Shown: positions 1 to 6,706 of the stretch, in pieces
Layout of the letters: each line of letters begins with the position of its first letter
Position numbering within the stretch: the first letter of the stretch is position 1
NCBI GenBank assembly: GCA_913062745.1
Contig: CAJXXJ010000054.1
Location: forward strand, 1-11,471
Length of the DNA stretch: 11,471 bases
Reading direction: 5' to 3'
DNA from: an uncultured Phaeodactylibacter sp.
GTDB lineage: Bacteria > Bacteroidota > Bacteroidia > Chitinophagales > Saprospiraceae
Notes under the pieces: model-generated
Told to the model about the DNA's origin: nothing
Seen by the model: only the letters and a program-made list of their open reading frames with translations
The model's database searches: none
Program-made: the position numbers and the translations under genes

Positions 1-49
1 GGGAGGGGGCGTGCGGAGGCTGAAAAAATCAATCCCTTTTGAAAAATGT

Positions 50-787
50 CTAGTAGTTTGCCCTGCGGGCTTTCCGCCGCCGTTGCCAGCGCTCCTGCGC
101 CCAGCTCATCAAAACCGCAAATAGCAATGCGGGCAGCAGGTTTTCGATATTGACAGTGCCGAGTTGCAGCAAACGGATGCTGATAGCGATAATCAGAGCG
201 CCGCCCACTGCGCCCAGCTGATCAATAATAGCTGGCGTGAAAAAACGCTGCAACTGCCGGGCGAGCAGCGTGACGCCGCCTTGCAAAACCAGCATGGGCA
301 GTATGGAAAACAGGACGCCGACCCCGTAAGTCGCAGCGAAGGCAATGGAAGAGATGCCATCGAGGGTTGACTTGATGAGCAGCAGCTCGCGTTTGCCCTT
401 AATGCCTTCTTCTATAGCTCCCACGATGGTCATAGAGCCGATGCAGTACAGCAGGAAAGCCGTGATGAGCCCTTCCGTAAAGCGGCTGTCAGAAACCTGG
501 AAAGCGGCTTTAAGCTGATCGCCCATGCCTTGCAATGCCTCGTCGAAGTGGATAAGTTCCCCCGTTATGCCGCCCAGGATCAGGCTAAAGATGAAGCCGA
601 GCAGATGCCCATCCGGGACCTGTAGTGCCATTTTGATGCCGAGGACCAGCGTGCCGAGCCCAATCGCCTGAAAGATAATAGCCTCCAGGCGGGCGGGGAA
701 GAGCTGTTGCAGCCATAAGCCGAGCAGCGACCCGGCTGCCACGGCCGCCATGTTGATGAAGGTGCCGATGGGCCACTTGCTGCTCAT
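50..787 (-). CDS. DUF554 family integral membrane protein
   Basis: This 245-residue protein is a multi-pass inner-membrane protein of the DUF554 (YdfK-like) family, whose substrate is not established. The family hallmarks are visible: an N-terminal GTFIN segment (residues 8-12) followed by a small-residue helix, the block TEGLITAFLLYCIGSMTIVG (104-123), the charged IEEGIKGKRELLLIKSTLDG block (125-144) and then a hydrophobic run ending in a QGG turn (169-171). I count about six or seven membrane segments (about 10-30, 36-57, 62-78, 106-124, 145-170, 190-208, 215-230) and a basic C-terminus. I chose the ATG at 787 because it gives the family's usual N-terminus and overlaps the stop of the upstream nucleotidyltransferase gene as ATGA, which suggests translational coupling; a longer in-frame start at 865 would add 26 proline- and glycine-rich residues with no family character. 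Family assignment is firm; a transport role is only inference. Confidence 0.9.
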   Translation of the reverse strand: MSSKWPIGTFINMAAVAAGSLLGLWLQQLFPARLEAIIFQAIGLGTLVLGIKMALQVPDGHLLGFIFSLILGGITGELIHFDEALQGMGDQLKAAFQVSDSRFTEGLITAFLLYCIGSMTIVGAIEEGIKGKRELLLIKSTLDGISSIAFAATYGVGVLFSILPMLVLQGGVTLLARQLQRFFTPAIIDQLGAVGGALIIAISIRLLQLGTVNIENLLPALLFAVLMSWAQERWQRRRKARRANY

Positions 788-1527
788 AGGGCGGGGGCTA
801 TTTTGATGCGCTCCAAAACGGATGCGGCCTGTTCCAGGGCCGGCTTTTTGCCTACATCCAGCCATAGCCCGTCATCGTGCCGGTAGCCGTAGATGGCTTC
901 CGAACGGGCAGCAGTAAGGTAGGTGTCGATAATGGAAAAAACACGCCTCTCCGTCGGGAAGTAATCGAACAGTGCGGGCTCCACCATATGTATGCCGCTG
1001 AATGCAAGGGGTACGGCCTGTTGGGAAGGTTTGCGCGACCAGCGCTCTGCTCCGTCTTTTTCATTGCGCCAGCCTGCAAGCTGCAGCTCGTCATCAAATA
1101 AAAGGTAACGGGAGGTCTCCCGGGCACGCACGGCAAGCGTAGCCAACCCGCCCCTGCGCCGGTGCGCTTCCTGCAGAGCGGCAAGGTCGATATCGCTCAG
1201 TACATCCGTATTGTAGAGCAGGAAGGGGCTGTTGCCGAAAAAATCCCTGCCGTATTTTAGGCCGCCGCCGGTATCAAGCAGTTCGCTGCGCTCATCCGAG
1301 ATGCGGATGTGGATGCCAAAGTGCTGGCGTTCCTCCAAAAAGTCGATAATCTGCTGCCCAAAATGGTGAATATTGACCAGTATCTCGTCGTACCCAAACA
1401 GCTTAAGCCGGCGTATAGCCAGCTCCAGCAGTGGCATGCCGGCTACCTCTACCAGTGCTTTCGGTTTATGGCCTGTGAGGGGGCGCAGGCGGGTGCCCAG
1501 TCCTGCAGCGAATATCATTGCCTTCAT
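784..1527 (-). CDS. MurU-like sugar-1-phosphate nucleotidyltransferase
   Basis: This 247-residue cytoplasmic enzyme belongs to the NTP-transferase superfamily that joins a sugar 1-phosphate to an NTP to make a nucleotide sugar. The signature loop GLGTRLRPLT is at residues 9-18, the following KPKALVEV at 21-28, the substrate-side DTGGGL at 85-90, the metal-binding NTDV at 106-109 (D108), FSGIH at 176-180 and WLDVGK at 222-227. Length and the DTGGG and NTDV motifs resemble MurU (MurNAc-1-phosphate uridylyltransferase of peptidoglycan recycling), but heptose-1-phosphate guanylyltransferases (HddC type) share the same fold and motifs, so substrate is open. No AmgK-type kinase, MurU's usual partner, is in the window. 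The start at 1527 gives the canonical MKAMIFAAG beginning; the frame extends to 1587 but those 20 residues would run into lpxK. It is divergent from lpxK and leads the DUF554 gene by a 4-bp ATGA overlap. Confidence 0.88.
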   Translation of the reverse strand: MKAMIFAAGLGTRLRPLTGHKPKALVEVAGMPLLELAIRRLKLFGYDEILVNIHHFGQQIIDFLEERQHFGIHIRISDERSELLDTGGGLKYGRDFFGNSPFLLYNTDVLSDIDLAALQEAHRRRGGLATLAVRARETSRYLLFDDELQLAGWRNEKDGAERWSRKPSQQAVPLAFSGIHMVEPALFDYFPTERRVFSIIDTYLTAARSEAIYGYRHDDGLWLDVGKKPALEQAASVLERIKIAPAL

Positions 1528-1548
1528 ACGCGCAAGATAGAAAATCCT

Positions 1549-1556
1549 TACTTTTG
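1549..1556 (+). promoter_or_regulatory. Bacteroidota -7 box (TACTTTTG) in front of lpxK
   Basis: TACTTTTG exactly fits the Bacteroidota -7 consensus TAnnTTTG and ends 7 bases before the lpxK ATG, so transcription would begin at or within a base or two of the start codon. No TTG lies at the right distance upstream (the sequence there is TTC at 1523-1525, 23 bases away), so the -33 element is weak. The divergent nucleotidyltransferase gene has a one-base-short relative (TATCTTG, minus strand, 1533-1539) in the same 36-bp gap. Confidence 0.45.
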
Positions 1557-1563
1557 CCTGTCT

Positions 1564-2631
1564 ATGATACAACAGAAGCTGGTACAAATCCTGCTCGCCC
1601 CTTTCTCCCTGCTGTACGGGCTGGGGGTAAGCCTGCGCAATAGCTTTTACGACCGGGGGTTGCTGAAAGGCGTGGAATTCGACTTGCCGGTCATTTCTGT
1701 TGGCAACCTATCGGTAGGCGGTGCCGGAAAGACTCCACATATTGAATATCTCATCCGCCTCCTCAAAGATTATATGGACATCGCTACCCTTAGCCGGGGC
1801 TACCGCCGCAAAACCAAAGGCTACCTGGAAGTCAAACCGGAAATGGACGCCGAACAGGTGGGTGACGAGCCGCTGCAGTTTAAGCGGAAGTTTCCGGAAA
1901 TTATGGTCACCGTATCGGAAAGCCGCACCTTCGCTATACCGCAAATCGTCATGGAGCGTCCGGACGTAAAAGCGGTGCTGCTTGACGATGCCTTTCAGCA
2001 CCGCTCCGTGAAGCCCGGCCTCAATATTCTGCTGACCGAATACAGCCGGCCCTTCACCCGGGATTATCTGCTGCCCTCCGGCCGGCTGCGGGAGTGGCGT
2101 TCTGCCTACGAGCGGGCTGATATCATCATCGTAACCAAGTGCCCGCCGGTACTGGGAGAGGAGGACAGAGCCCGCTTCCGGGAAGAAATTGAGCCGCTGC
2201 CGCACCAACGGCTTTACTTTTCCTACTACGAATACGGGCAGCCGTACTACATTCTGAATGCCCGGTACCGCCTGCAGATGAATCCGGACATGGATGCCCT
2301 GCTCATCTCCGCTATTGCCCGCACGGACTATCTGCTGGAATACCTGCGCCCGCGCCTCAGTACTATCAAGGCGATGGAGTACGCCGACCACCACTACTTC
2401 AGCAAGTATGACCTGGGCCAGTTGAAAGCCAACTTCGACCGTATGGAGAACGACAAGAAAGTCATCCTCACCACGGAGAAGGATGCCATGCGGCTGCAAA
2501 TCCACCATCCGTTCATCAAGGAAAATCAGCTGCCGGTCTTTGCGGTGCCGGTGCAAGTGCGCTTTCACTTTTCCGAAAGCGCGCAGTTTGACGACGATAT
2601 CCGACAGTATCTACTCAACTTTAAAGTATAA
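1564..2631 (+). CDS. lpxK: Tetraacyldisaccharide 4'-kinase (lipid A kinase)
   Basis: LpxK phosphorylates the 4' position of the tetraacylated disaccharide lipid A precursor with ATP at the inner face of the cytoplasmic membrane. The 355-residue product has an amphipathic N-terminal membrane-associating segment (residues 5-22), the P-loop GGAGKTP at 52-58, SRGYRRKTKG at 77-86, the conserved VGDEP at 99-103, the Walker B-like block LLDDAFQHR at 139-147, the LPSGRLRE block at 170-177, DHHYFS at 275-280 and TTEKDAMRL at 303-311, all in the order expected for the family. Length is normal for Bacteroidota LpxK. The start at 1564 gives the typical hydrophobic N-terminus; the frame is open upstream to an ATG at 1309, but that extension overlaps the divergent gene and has no family character. 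The stop abuts the start of the acyltransferase (TAAATG), so the two genes are almost certainly co-transcribed. Confidence 0.96.
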   Translation: MIQQKLVQILLAPFSLLYGLGVSLRNSFYDRGLLKGVEFDLPVISVGNLSVGGAGKTPHIEYLIRLLKDYMDIATLSRGYRRKTKGYLEVKPEMDAEQVGDEPLQFKRKFPEIMVTVSESRTFAIPQIVMERPDVKAVLLDDAFQHRSVKPGLNILLTEYSRPFTRDYLLPSGRLREWRSAYERADIIIVTKCPPVLGEEDRARFREEIEPLPHQRLYFSYYEYGQPYYILNARYRLQMNPDMDALLISAIARTDYLLEYLRPRLSTIKAMEYADHHYFSKYDLGQLKANFDRMENDKKVILTTEKDAMRLQIHHPFIKENQLPVFAVPVQVRFHFSESAQFDDDIRQYLLNFKV

Positions 2632-3939
2632 ATGAACCCAATCCTCTACCTCATTTACCAATTCCTGAAATTGCTGACCAAAATCTCCTTCCGCGTCTAC
2701 TACCCGCGGGCCACGAAAATGGGTATGGAGCATTTGCGCTACCGGGGCAGCAGTATATTGGTCTCTAATCATCCTAATACCTTGCTCGACCCGCTGAATG
2801 CCGCGTGTCGGGTCCCCAAGGTAGTACACTTTCTGGCGAATGCCAGCCTGTTCCAGACGCCATTCGGCAACTGGTTTTTCAATACTTTTTTCTGCATCCC
2901 TGTGGAGCGGCCACAGGATACCAAAGGCAAGCCCATCAATAACCGGGCAGCTTTTGCCAAAAGCCACAACTTCCTGGCCGGCGGCGGCTGCCTGTACATC
3001 GCTCCGGAAGGCGGCAGTGATATGGAGCGGCGGGTGCGCCCTTTTAAGACCGGGGTGGCCCGGATTGCACTGGGGGCGGAAGCAGCGAAAGACTGGCAGA
3101 TCGGGCTCCGCATACTTCCGGTAGGGCTTACCTACGATCATGCGCCTCGTTTCCGCAGCCGCATGACGGTCAATGCAGGGGAGCCCATCATGGTGCGGGA
3201 TTACGCAGAAGACTACCGGGAGGACCCTATTGGCACCACCCGCCGGCTGGCTAAAGAACTGGAAGCACAGGTGCGTACGCTGGCTATCGATACTGCCGAC
3301 GAAGCGGAAGACCAGGAATTGCTGCGTATGGAGTGCCTGCTGCGCAACAGCCACCCCGTCAGCGGGGAGGCGCATTTCCGGCGTACTAAGCAGTTGCTTT
3401 CGGCTTACCGCCGCTGGAAAGCAACAGCACCGGCAGAGCAGGATGCCTTCCAAAAACGGCTGCAGTTGTATTTTGCCGAACTGGAAACGCGCAGCAGCCA
3501 GGACCTGGCCCTCGCCCGGCCCCGGCAGCTATGGCCCCTGCAGGTGCTGGCGCTGGCGATTTTGGCCCCTGTTTTCCTCTATGGCCTGGTCAACAATTTG
3601 CTGGCCATCAGCATCCCGTACCTGGTGGCGCGCAAAGCGGACCTCTACATCGGTTACCAGGCTACGGTGCGTATACTTGTCGGCTTGTTAGTAGTTCCTG
3701 TCAGCTATGCCCTGCAAACCTGGGCCGTGAGCTACTGGCTGCCTGCCCCCTGGGCCTGGGCCTACCTGTTGAGCCTGCCGCTCTCCGCATGGGCTGCGCT
3801 GCACTATTATCGCTACAGTGCTCAGGTAGCTGCCTTCCTGCGGGTGCGCTCGCAGTGGCCGGAGGGCCCCCTGCGCAAAGAACGGCAGTGGCTGCTCGGG
3901 CAGGTGGAAAATCTATTGTCTGAATCTGGCGTTGATTAA
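2632..3939 (+). CDS. Membrane glycerolipid acyltransferase (PlsC superfamily, HX5D type)
   Basis: This 435-residue protein carries a PlsC-type acyltransferase domain (about residues 20-210) that transfers a fatty acyl group to a glycerophosphate- or lysolipid-type acceptor at the membrane. The catalytic motif is NHPNTLLD at 46-53, with five rather than the usual four residues between H47 and D53, and motif III is PEGGSD at 125-130 followed by RPFKTGVARIAL (136-147). The HX5D plus PEGGS combination is known from the yeast Sct1/Gpt2 branch and related bacterial proteins rather than from E. coli PlsC (about 245 residues). A C-terminal region of about 225 residues follows, with an acidic linker (about 220-290) and three or four hydrophobic segments (about 301-331, 345-369, 372-392). 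It begins directly at the lpxK stop. Phospholipid synthesis is the likeliest role; acylation of a lipid A intermediate is possible given the neighbour but not shown. Confidence 0.88.
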   Translation: MNPILYLIYQFLKLLTKISFRVYYPRATKMGMEHLRYRGSSILVSNHPNTLLDPLNAACRVPKVVHFLANASLFQTPFGNWFFNTFFCIPVERPQDTKGKPINNRAAFAKSHNFLAGGGCLYIAPEGGSDMERRVRPFKTGVARIALGAEAAKDWQIGLRILPVGLTYDHAPRFRSRMTVNAGEPIMVRDYAEDYREDPIGTTRRLAKELEAQVRTLAIDTADEAEDQELLRMECLLRNSHPVSGEAHFRRTKQLLSAYRRWKATAPAEQDAFQKRLQLYFAELETRSSQDLALARPRQLWPLQVLALAILAPVFLYGLVNNLLAISIPYLVARKADLYIGYQATVRILVGLLVVPVSYALQTWAVSYWLPAPWAWAYLLSLPLSAWAALHYYRYSAQVAAFLRVRSQWPEGPLRKERQWLLGQVENLLSESGVD

Positions 3940-3960
3940 TTGGCAGACAATCATTTATCC

Positions 3961-3980
3961 GGGATGTTGCTCCCTTTTTT
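3961..3980 (+). terminator. Possible weak intrinsic terminator after the lpxK-acyltransferase unit
   Basis: GGGA (3961-3964), a 6-base loop and TCCC (3971-3974) are followed at once by six T residues. The stem is only 4 bp, so termination would be inefficient, but the position 22 bases after the acyltransferase stop and before a new promoter is the expected one. Confidence 0.35.
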
Positions 3981-3999
3981 CCACAGTCTGCTATCTTTG
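3967..3999 (+). promoter_or_regulatory. Bacteroidota promoter for the flippase-rfaE2-nif3 unit
   Basis: TTG at 3967-3969, a 22-base spacer and TATCTTTG at 3992-3999 fit the TTG-N(17-23)-TAnnTTTG promoter of the Bacteroidota. Transcription would begin near 4005, giving a leader of about 15 bases before the GTG start at 4020. The -33 TTG lies in the loop of the small hairpin described for 3961-3980. Confidence 0.6.
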
Positions 4000-4019
4000 C
4001 GGCACTTAAAAATACAGCT

Positions 4020-5108
4020 GTGAAAAAGACCTTGATCAACGTCCTTAAGTTTTTGCTCTTCCTCGGGATCGGGCTGAGTATCCTCTATATGGTCTATCAG
4101 AGCCAAAACGCTGCATTTCAGGAGGAGTGCGCAATCAAGGGCATACCGGATGAGGAGTGCAGCCTGCTGCAAAAAGTCATCAGCGACTTCAAGGGCGCCA
4201 ATTACTTTTGGATCCTCATGGTGCTGGTCGCTTTCACCCTCAGCAACGTTAGCCGGGCTATCCGCTGGAATATGCTTATCCGCCCGATGGGCTACCGGCC
4301 GCGTTTCATCAATGCATTTCTGACCACTGTGCTGGGCTATTTTGCTAATCTTGGCCTGCCGCGTATGGGCGAGGTGGTGCGTGGCGCTTCCCTGGCGCAG
4401 TACGAGCGCATACCCGTTGAGAAGGTAATGGGCACAATTGTGGTAGACCGCATCATCGATGTCATCAGCATACTGCTGGTCACATCCCTGGCTTTCCTGA
4501 TCGAGTTTGATACCATCTGGCAATTTATCAACGACAAGGCAGACCTCGGGCGGCTGGCCAACCTCGGCAACCTTATGCTGCTCGCCGCCGGCGGCGGCAT
4601 CGCCTTGCTGGGCCTGCTGTACCTGTTCCGCAAGCCGCTGGGCAAGACCAAGCTCTACGCTAAAGTACGGAGCTTGGTACTGGGCTTCTGGGAAGGGATA
4701 AAGACCGTACGCCAACTCGACCGGCCATGGCTTTTTCTGGCGCACAGCCTCAACATCTGGCTGATGTATTACGCTATGACCTACCTTTGCTTTTTTGCCT
4801 ACGAGCCTACCGCCGGCCTCTCGCCGGTAGCAGCACTGCTGGTTTTTGTATTTGGTGGCTGGGGCGTGGTCATTCCATCGCCGGGCGGGATGGGCACCTA
4901 TCACTTTCTGGCACAAACCGCACTGGCCATGTACGGGGTGAGCGGCGACGACGGTTTTGCCTGGGCCAATATCTCTTTCTTCTCCATTCAGCTTGGCTGC
5001 AATGTGCTGATCGGAATACTGGCGCTGGTATTGCTGCCTATCCTCAACCGCGACTACCATCCGGTCAACCACAAAGAGAAACAGGAAATGGACGCCGTCA
5101 GCGTGTAA
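4020..5108 (+). CDS. Flippase-like membrane protein (LPG synthase TM / UPF0104 family)
   Basis: This 362-residue inner-membrane protein belongs to the lysylphosphatidylglycerol-synthase TM-region / UPF0104 (YbhN-like) family, proposed to flip or bind lipids across the membrane. Hallmarks are NVSRAIRWN at 76-84, the LGLPRMGEVVRGA block at 111-123, VVDRIIDV at 141-148 and the late PSPGGMG turn at 286-292. I see about eight membrane segments (about 8-26, 62-75, 98-112, 137-162, 183-203, 238-259, 266-285, 322-341). There is no C-terminal synthase domain, so it does not make lysyl-phosphatidylglycerol. The loop after the first helix has two cysteines (C37, C47) that could pair if it faces the periplasm. 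The start is GTG at 4020, placed just after a good promoter and followed by a normal MKK-type N-terminus. rfaE2 begins 9 bases after the stop, so an envelope-lipid or LPS role is a reasonable inference. Confidence 0.9.
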   Translation: MKKTLINVLKFLLFLGIGLSILYMVYQSQNAAFQEECAIKGIPDEECSLLQKVISDFKGANYFWILMVLVAFTLSNVSRAIRWNMLIRPMGYRPRFINAFLTTVLGYFANLGLPRMGEVVRGASLAQYERIPVEKVMGTIVVDRIIDVISILLVTSLAFLIEFDTIWQFINDKADLGRLANLGNLMLLAAGGGIALLGLLYLFRKPLGKTKLYAKVRSLVLGFWEGIKTVRQLDRPWLFLAHSLNIWLMYYAMTYLCFFAYEPTAGLSPVAALLVFVFGGWGVVIPSPGGMGTYHFLAQTALAMYGVSGDDGFAWANISFFSIQLGCNVLIGILALVLLPILNRDYHPVNHKEKQEMDAVSV

Positions 5109-5117
5109 CTTCAACCT

Positions 5118-5609
5118 ATGCTTCAGACGATTCAGAATAAGATAAAGGGCTGGGATGCTGCCGCCCAACGAACCGCCGCCTGGCAGGCCGCCGGGGAGCG
5201 CATCGTATTTACTAACGGCTGCTTCGACTTGCTGCACTACGGCCATCTCGTCTATCTGGCACAGGCCCGCGAGCTGGGCGACCGCCTCGTACTGGGGCTG
5301 AATGATGCCGGCTCCGTAAGCCGCCTCAAAGGGCCGCACCGGCCTATTAACGACGAATTGACGCGGCAGCTGCAAATGGCTTCCCTGCAGTGCGTCGACC
5401 TCGTCGTCAGCTTTGCGCAGGACACGCCGCTGGAGCTCATCACCCTGCTGAAGCCCGACCTGCTGGTGAAGGGGGGCGATTACCAGATTTCAGAAATCGT
5501 GGGTGCACAGATCGTGCAGGAAAACGGCGGAGAAGTCCGAACTTTACCCTATATTCAGGGGTATTCGACGACTTCCATCGAAGAAAAAATCAGAAAGCAA
5601 AACCCATGA
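5118..5609 (+). CDS. rfaE2: D-glycero-beta-D-manno-heptose 1-phosphate adenylyltransferase
   Basis: This 163-residue cytoplasmic cytidylyltransferase-fold enzyme transfers AMP from ATP to heptose 1-phosphate, giving ADP-heptose for the LPS inner core. The nucleotide-binding FTNGCFDLLHYGH block lies at 31-43 (HxGH as H40-H43), GLNDAGSVSRLKGP at 60-73, the conserved RPIND at 75-79, CVDLVVSF at 92-99, DTPLELI at 102-108, KPDLLVKGGDY at 112-122 and the C-terminal STTSI at 150-154. Length matches the stand-alone RfaE2 domain; in E. coli the same domain is the C-terminal half of the bifunctional HldE. No HldE kinase half, isomerase GmhA or phosphatase GmhB is in the window, so those steps must be encoded elsewhere. 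It lies 9 bases after the flippase gene and overlaps the Nif3 gene as ATGA. Confidence 0.95.
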   Translation: MLQTIQNKIKGWDAAAQRTAAWQAAGERIVFTNGCFDLLHYGHLVYLAQARELGDRLVLGLNDAGSVSRLKGPHRPINDELTRQLQMASLQCVDLVVSFAQDTPLELITLLKPDLLVKGGDYQISEIVGAQIVQENGGEVRTLPYIQGYSTTSIEEKIRKQNP

Positions 5610-6658
5610 AGATAAAAGAAGTCATTCAATACCTGGAACGAATAGCTCCCCCGGTGTATCAGGCCGGTTATGATAACGCTGGTCTGATCGTCGGAGATGC
5701 AGAGCAGGAAGTATCCGGCGTGCTCTGCTGCCTGGACTCCACCGAGGCGATTGTGGAGGAGGCGGCCGCAAAAGGCTGCAACCTGATCGTAGCGCATCAT
5801 CCGATAGTATTCAAAGGCCTTAAGAGCCTCACGGGCCGCAATTACGTGGAGCGGGTGGTGATCAATGCCATCCGGAATAACATCGCAGTTTACGCTATAC
5901 ACACCAACCTCGACAGCGTCTACCACAAAGGGGTGAACACTAAAATATGCGAGCGCCTGGAGCTGGAGCAGACAGAAATCCTGGCACCGACCAAAACACT
6001 GAAAAAATTAAGCGTTTTCCTGCCGCCCACCCACAGCGAAAGCGTCCGGCAGGCACTGTTTGAGGCCGGTGCGGGGACGCTTGGGCAGGGCGATGGGCTG
6101 AGCTATGCTTCCCTGGGCGTCGGCACTCAAGCCGGTACCACGGCCGCGGAAGTAAAGCTGGAAGTATTCTTTCCGCAGCACCTGCAATCGGCTGTGTTGT
6201 CTGCTTTGCGCAAAAGCACGGATGGGCAAAGTTTCCCCTACGAGCTTAGCTCCGTGGAGAACCAAAGCCCGCTCGTCGGCAGCGGAATGATCGGGCAGCT
6301 GCCGAAAGCGATGAAAGAACAGGCCTTCCTGAAACGCCTCAAGGAAGTGATGCAGGCCAATGTGGTGCGGCATACCGCCCTTTTGGGCAAAAATATCAAA
6401 ACCGTGGCCGTCTGCGGTGGTGCCGGCGGCTTCCTGCTCGGAGCCGCTAAAGCCCGTAAAGCGGACATTTTCATCACGGCGGATTACAAGTACCACGAGT
6501 TCTTCGATGCCGACGGCCAAATCATCATCGCTGACATTGGGCACTACGAAAGCGAACAGTTTACTACTGAACTTTTGCAGCAGCTCATTTCCGAAAAATT
6601 TAGTACATTTGCGGCTTATTCCACCGAAGTTATAACTAATCCGGTTCATTATTTGTAA
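5606..6658 (+). CDS. Nif3-family dinuclear metal centre protein (YqfO-like, with insert domain)
   Basis: This 350-residue protein is a Nif3 / GTP cyclohydrolase I type 2-like homologue, a cytoplasmic, usually toroidal hexamer with a two-metal site and no firmly agreed function. The N-terminal half has YDNAGLIVGD at 22-31, AHHP at 63-66 (ligands H64, H65) and HTNLDSV at 99-105 (D103). The C-terminal half has CGGAGG (270-275), TADYKYHEF (291-299) and DIGHYESEQ at 310-318 (H313, E317). Between the halves, about residues 130-230 form the extra PII-like insert found in the longer YqfO type, which explains the length compared with about 250 residues for the short form. The ATG at 5606 overlaps the rfaE2 stop as ATGA; the frame is open further upstream inside rfaE2 but those residues have no family character. 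The next gene is a zinc-ribbon protein, a pairing common in many bacteria. Confidence 0.93.
   Translation: MKIKEVIQYLERIAPPVYQAGYDNAGLIVGDAEQEVSGVLCCLDSTEAIVEEAAAKGCNLIVAHHPIVFKGLKSLTGRNYVERVVINAIRNNIAVYAIHTNLDSVYHKGVNTKICERLELEQTEILAPTKTLKKLSVFLPPTHSESVRQALFEAGAGTLGQGDGLSYASLGVGTQAGTTAAEVKLEVFFPQHLQSAVLSALRKSTDGQSFPYELSSVENQSPLVGSGMIGQLPKAMKEQAFLKRLKEVMQANVVRHTALLGKNIKTVAVCGGAGGFLLGAAKARKADIFITADYKYHEFFDADGQIIIADIGHYESEQFTTELLQQLISEKFSTFAAYSTEVITNPVHYL
6604..6611 (+). promoter_or_regulatory. Possible internal -7 box (TACATTTG) at the end of the Nif3 gene
   Basis: TACATTTG fits TAnnTTTG and lies inside the last codons of the Nif3 gene, about 95 bases before the zinc-ribbon start. The nearest TTG (6575-6577) is 26 bases upstream, a little too far, so this is a weak candidate for separate expression of the zinc-ribbon gene. 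Confidence 0.22.
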
Positions 6659-6706
6659 ATACAGGAGAGACCGTTAGTTATCATTGATTAAAAAAGCACT
6701 ACCATA

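Noticed and set aside
1..49. Bases downstream of the DUF554 stop, including A/T runs.
   Set aside because: No GC-rich stem precedes the T-run on the minus strand; too short to assign any feature.
1708..2568. A 286-codon open frame on the minus strand inside lpxK.
   Set aside because: lpxK has all family motifs in order on the plus strand; the antisense product has no domain and no upstream signals.
3951..5375. A 474-codon open frame on the minus strand opposite the flippase and rfaE2 genes.
   Set aside because: It lies antisense to two well-supported genes, has a glutamine-, histidine- and valine-rich composition with no recognisable domain, and follows from the codon bias of the plus strand.
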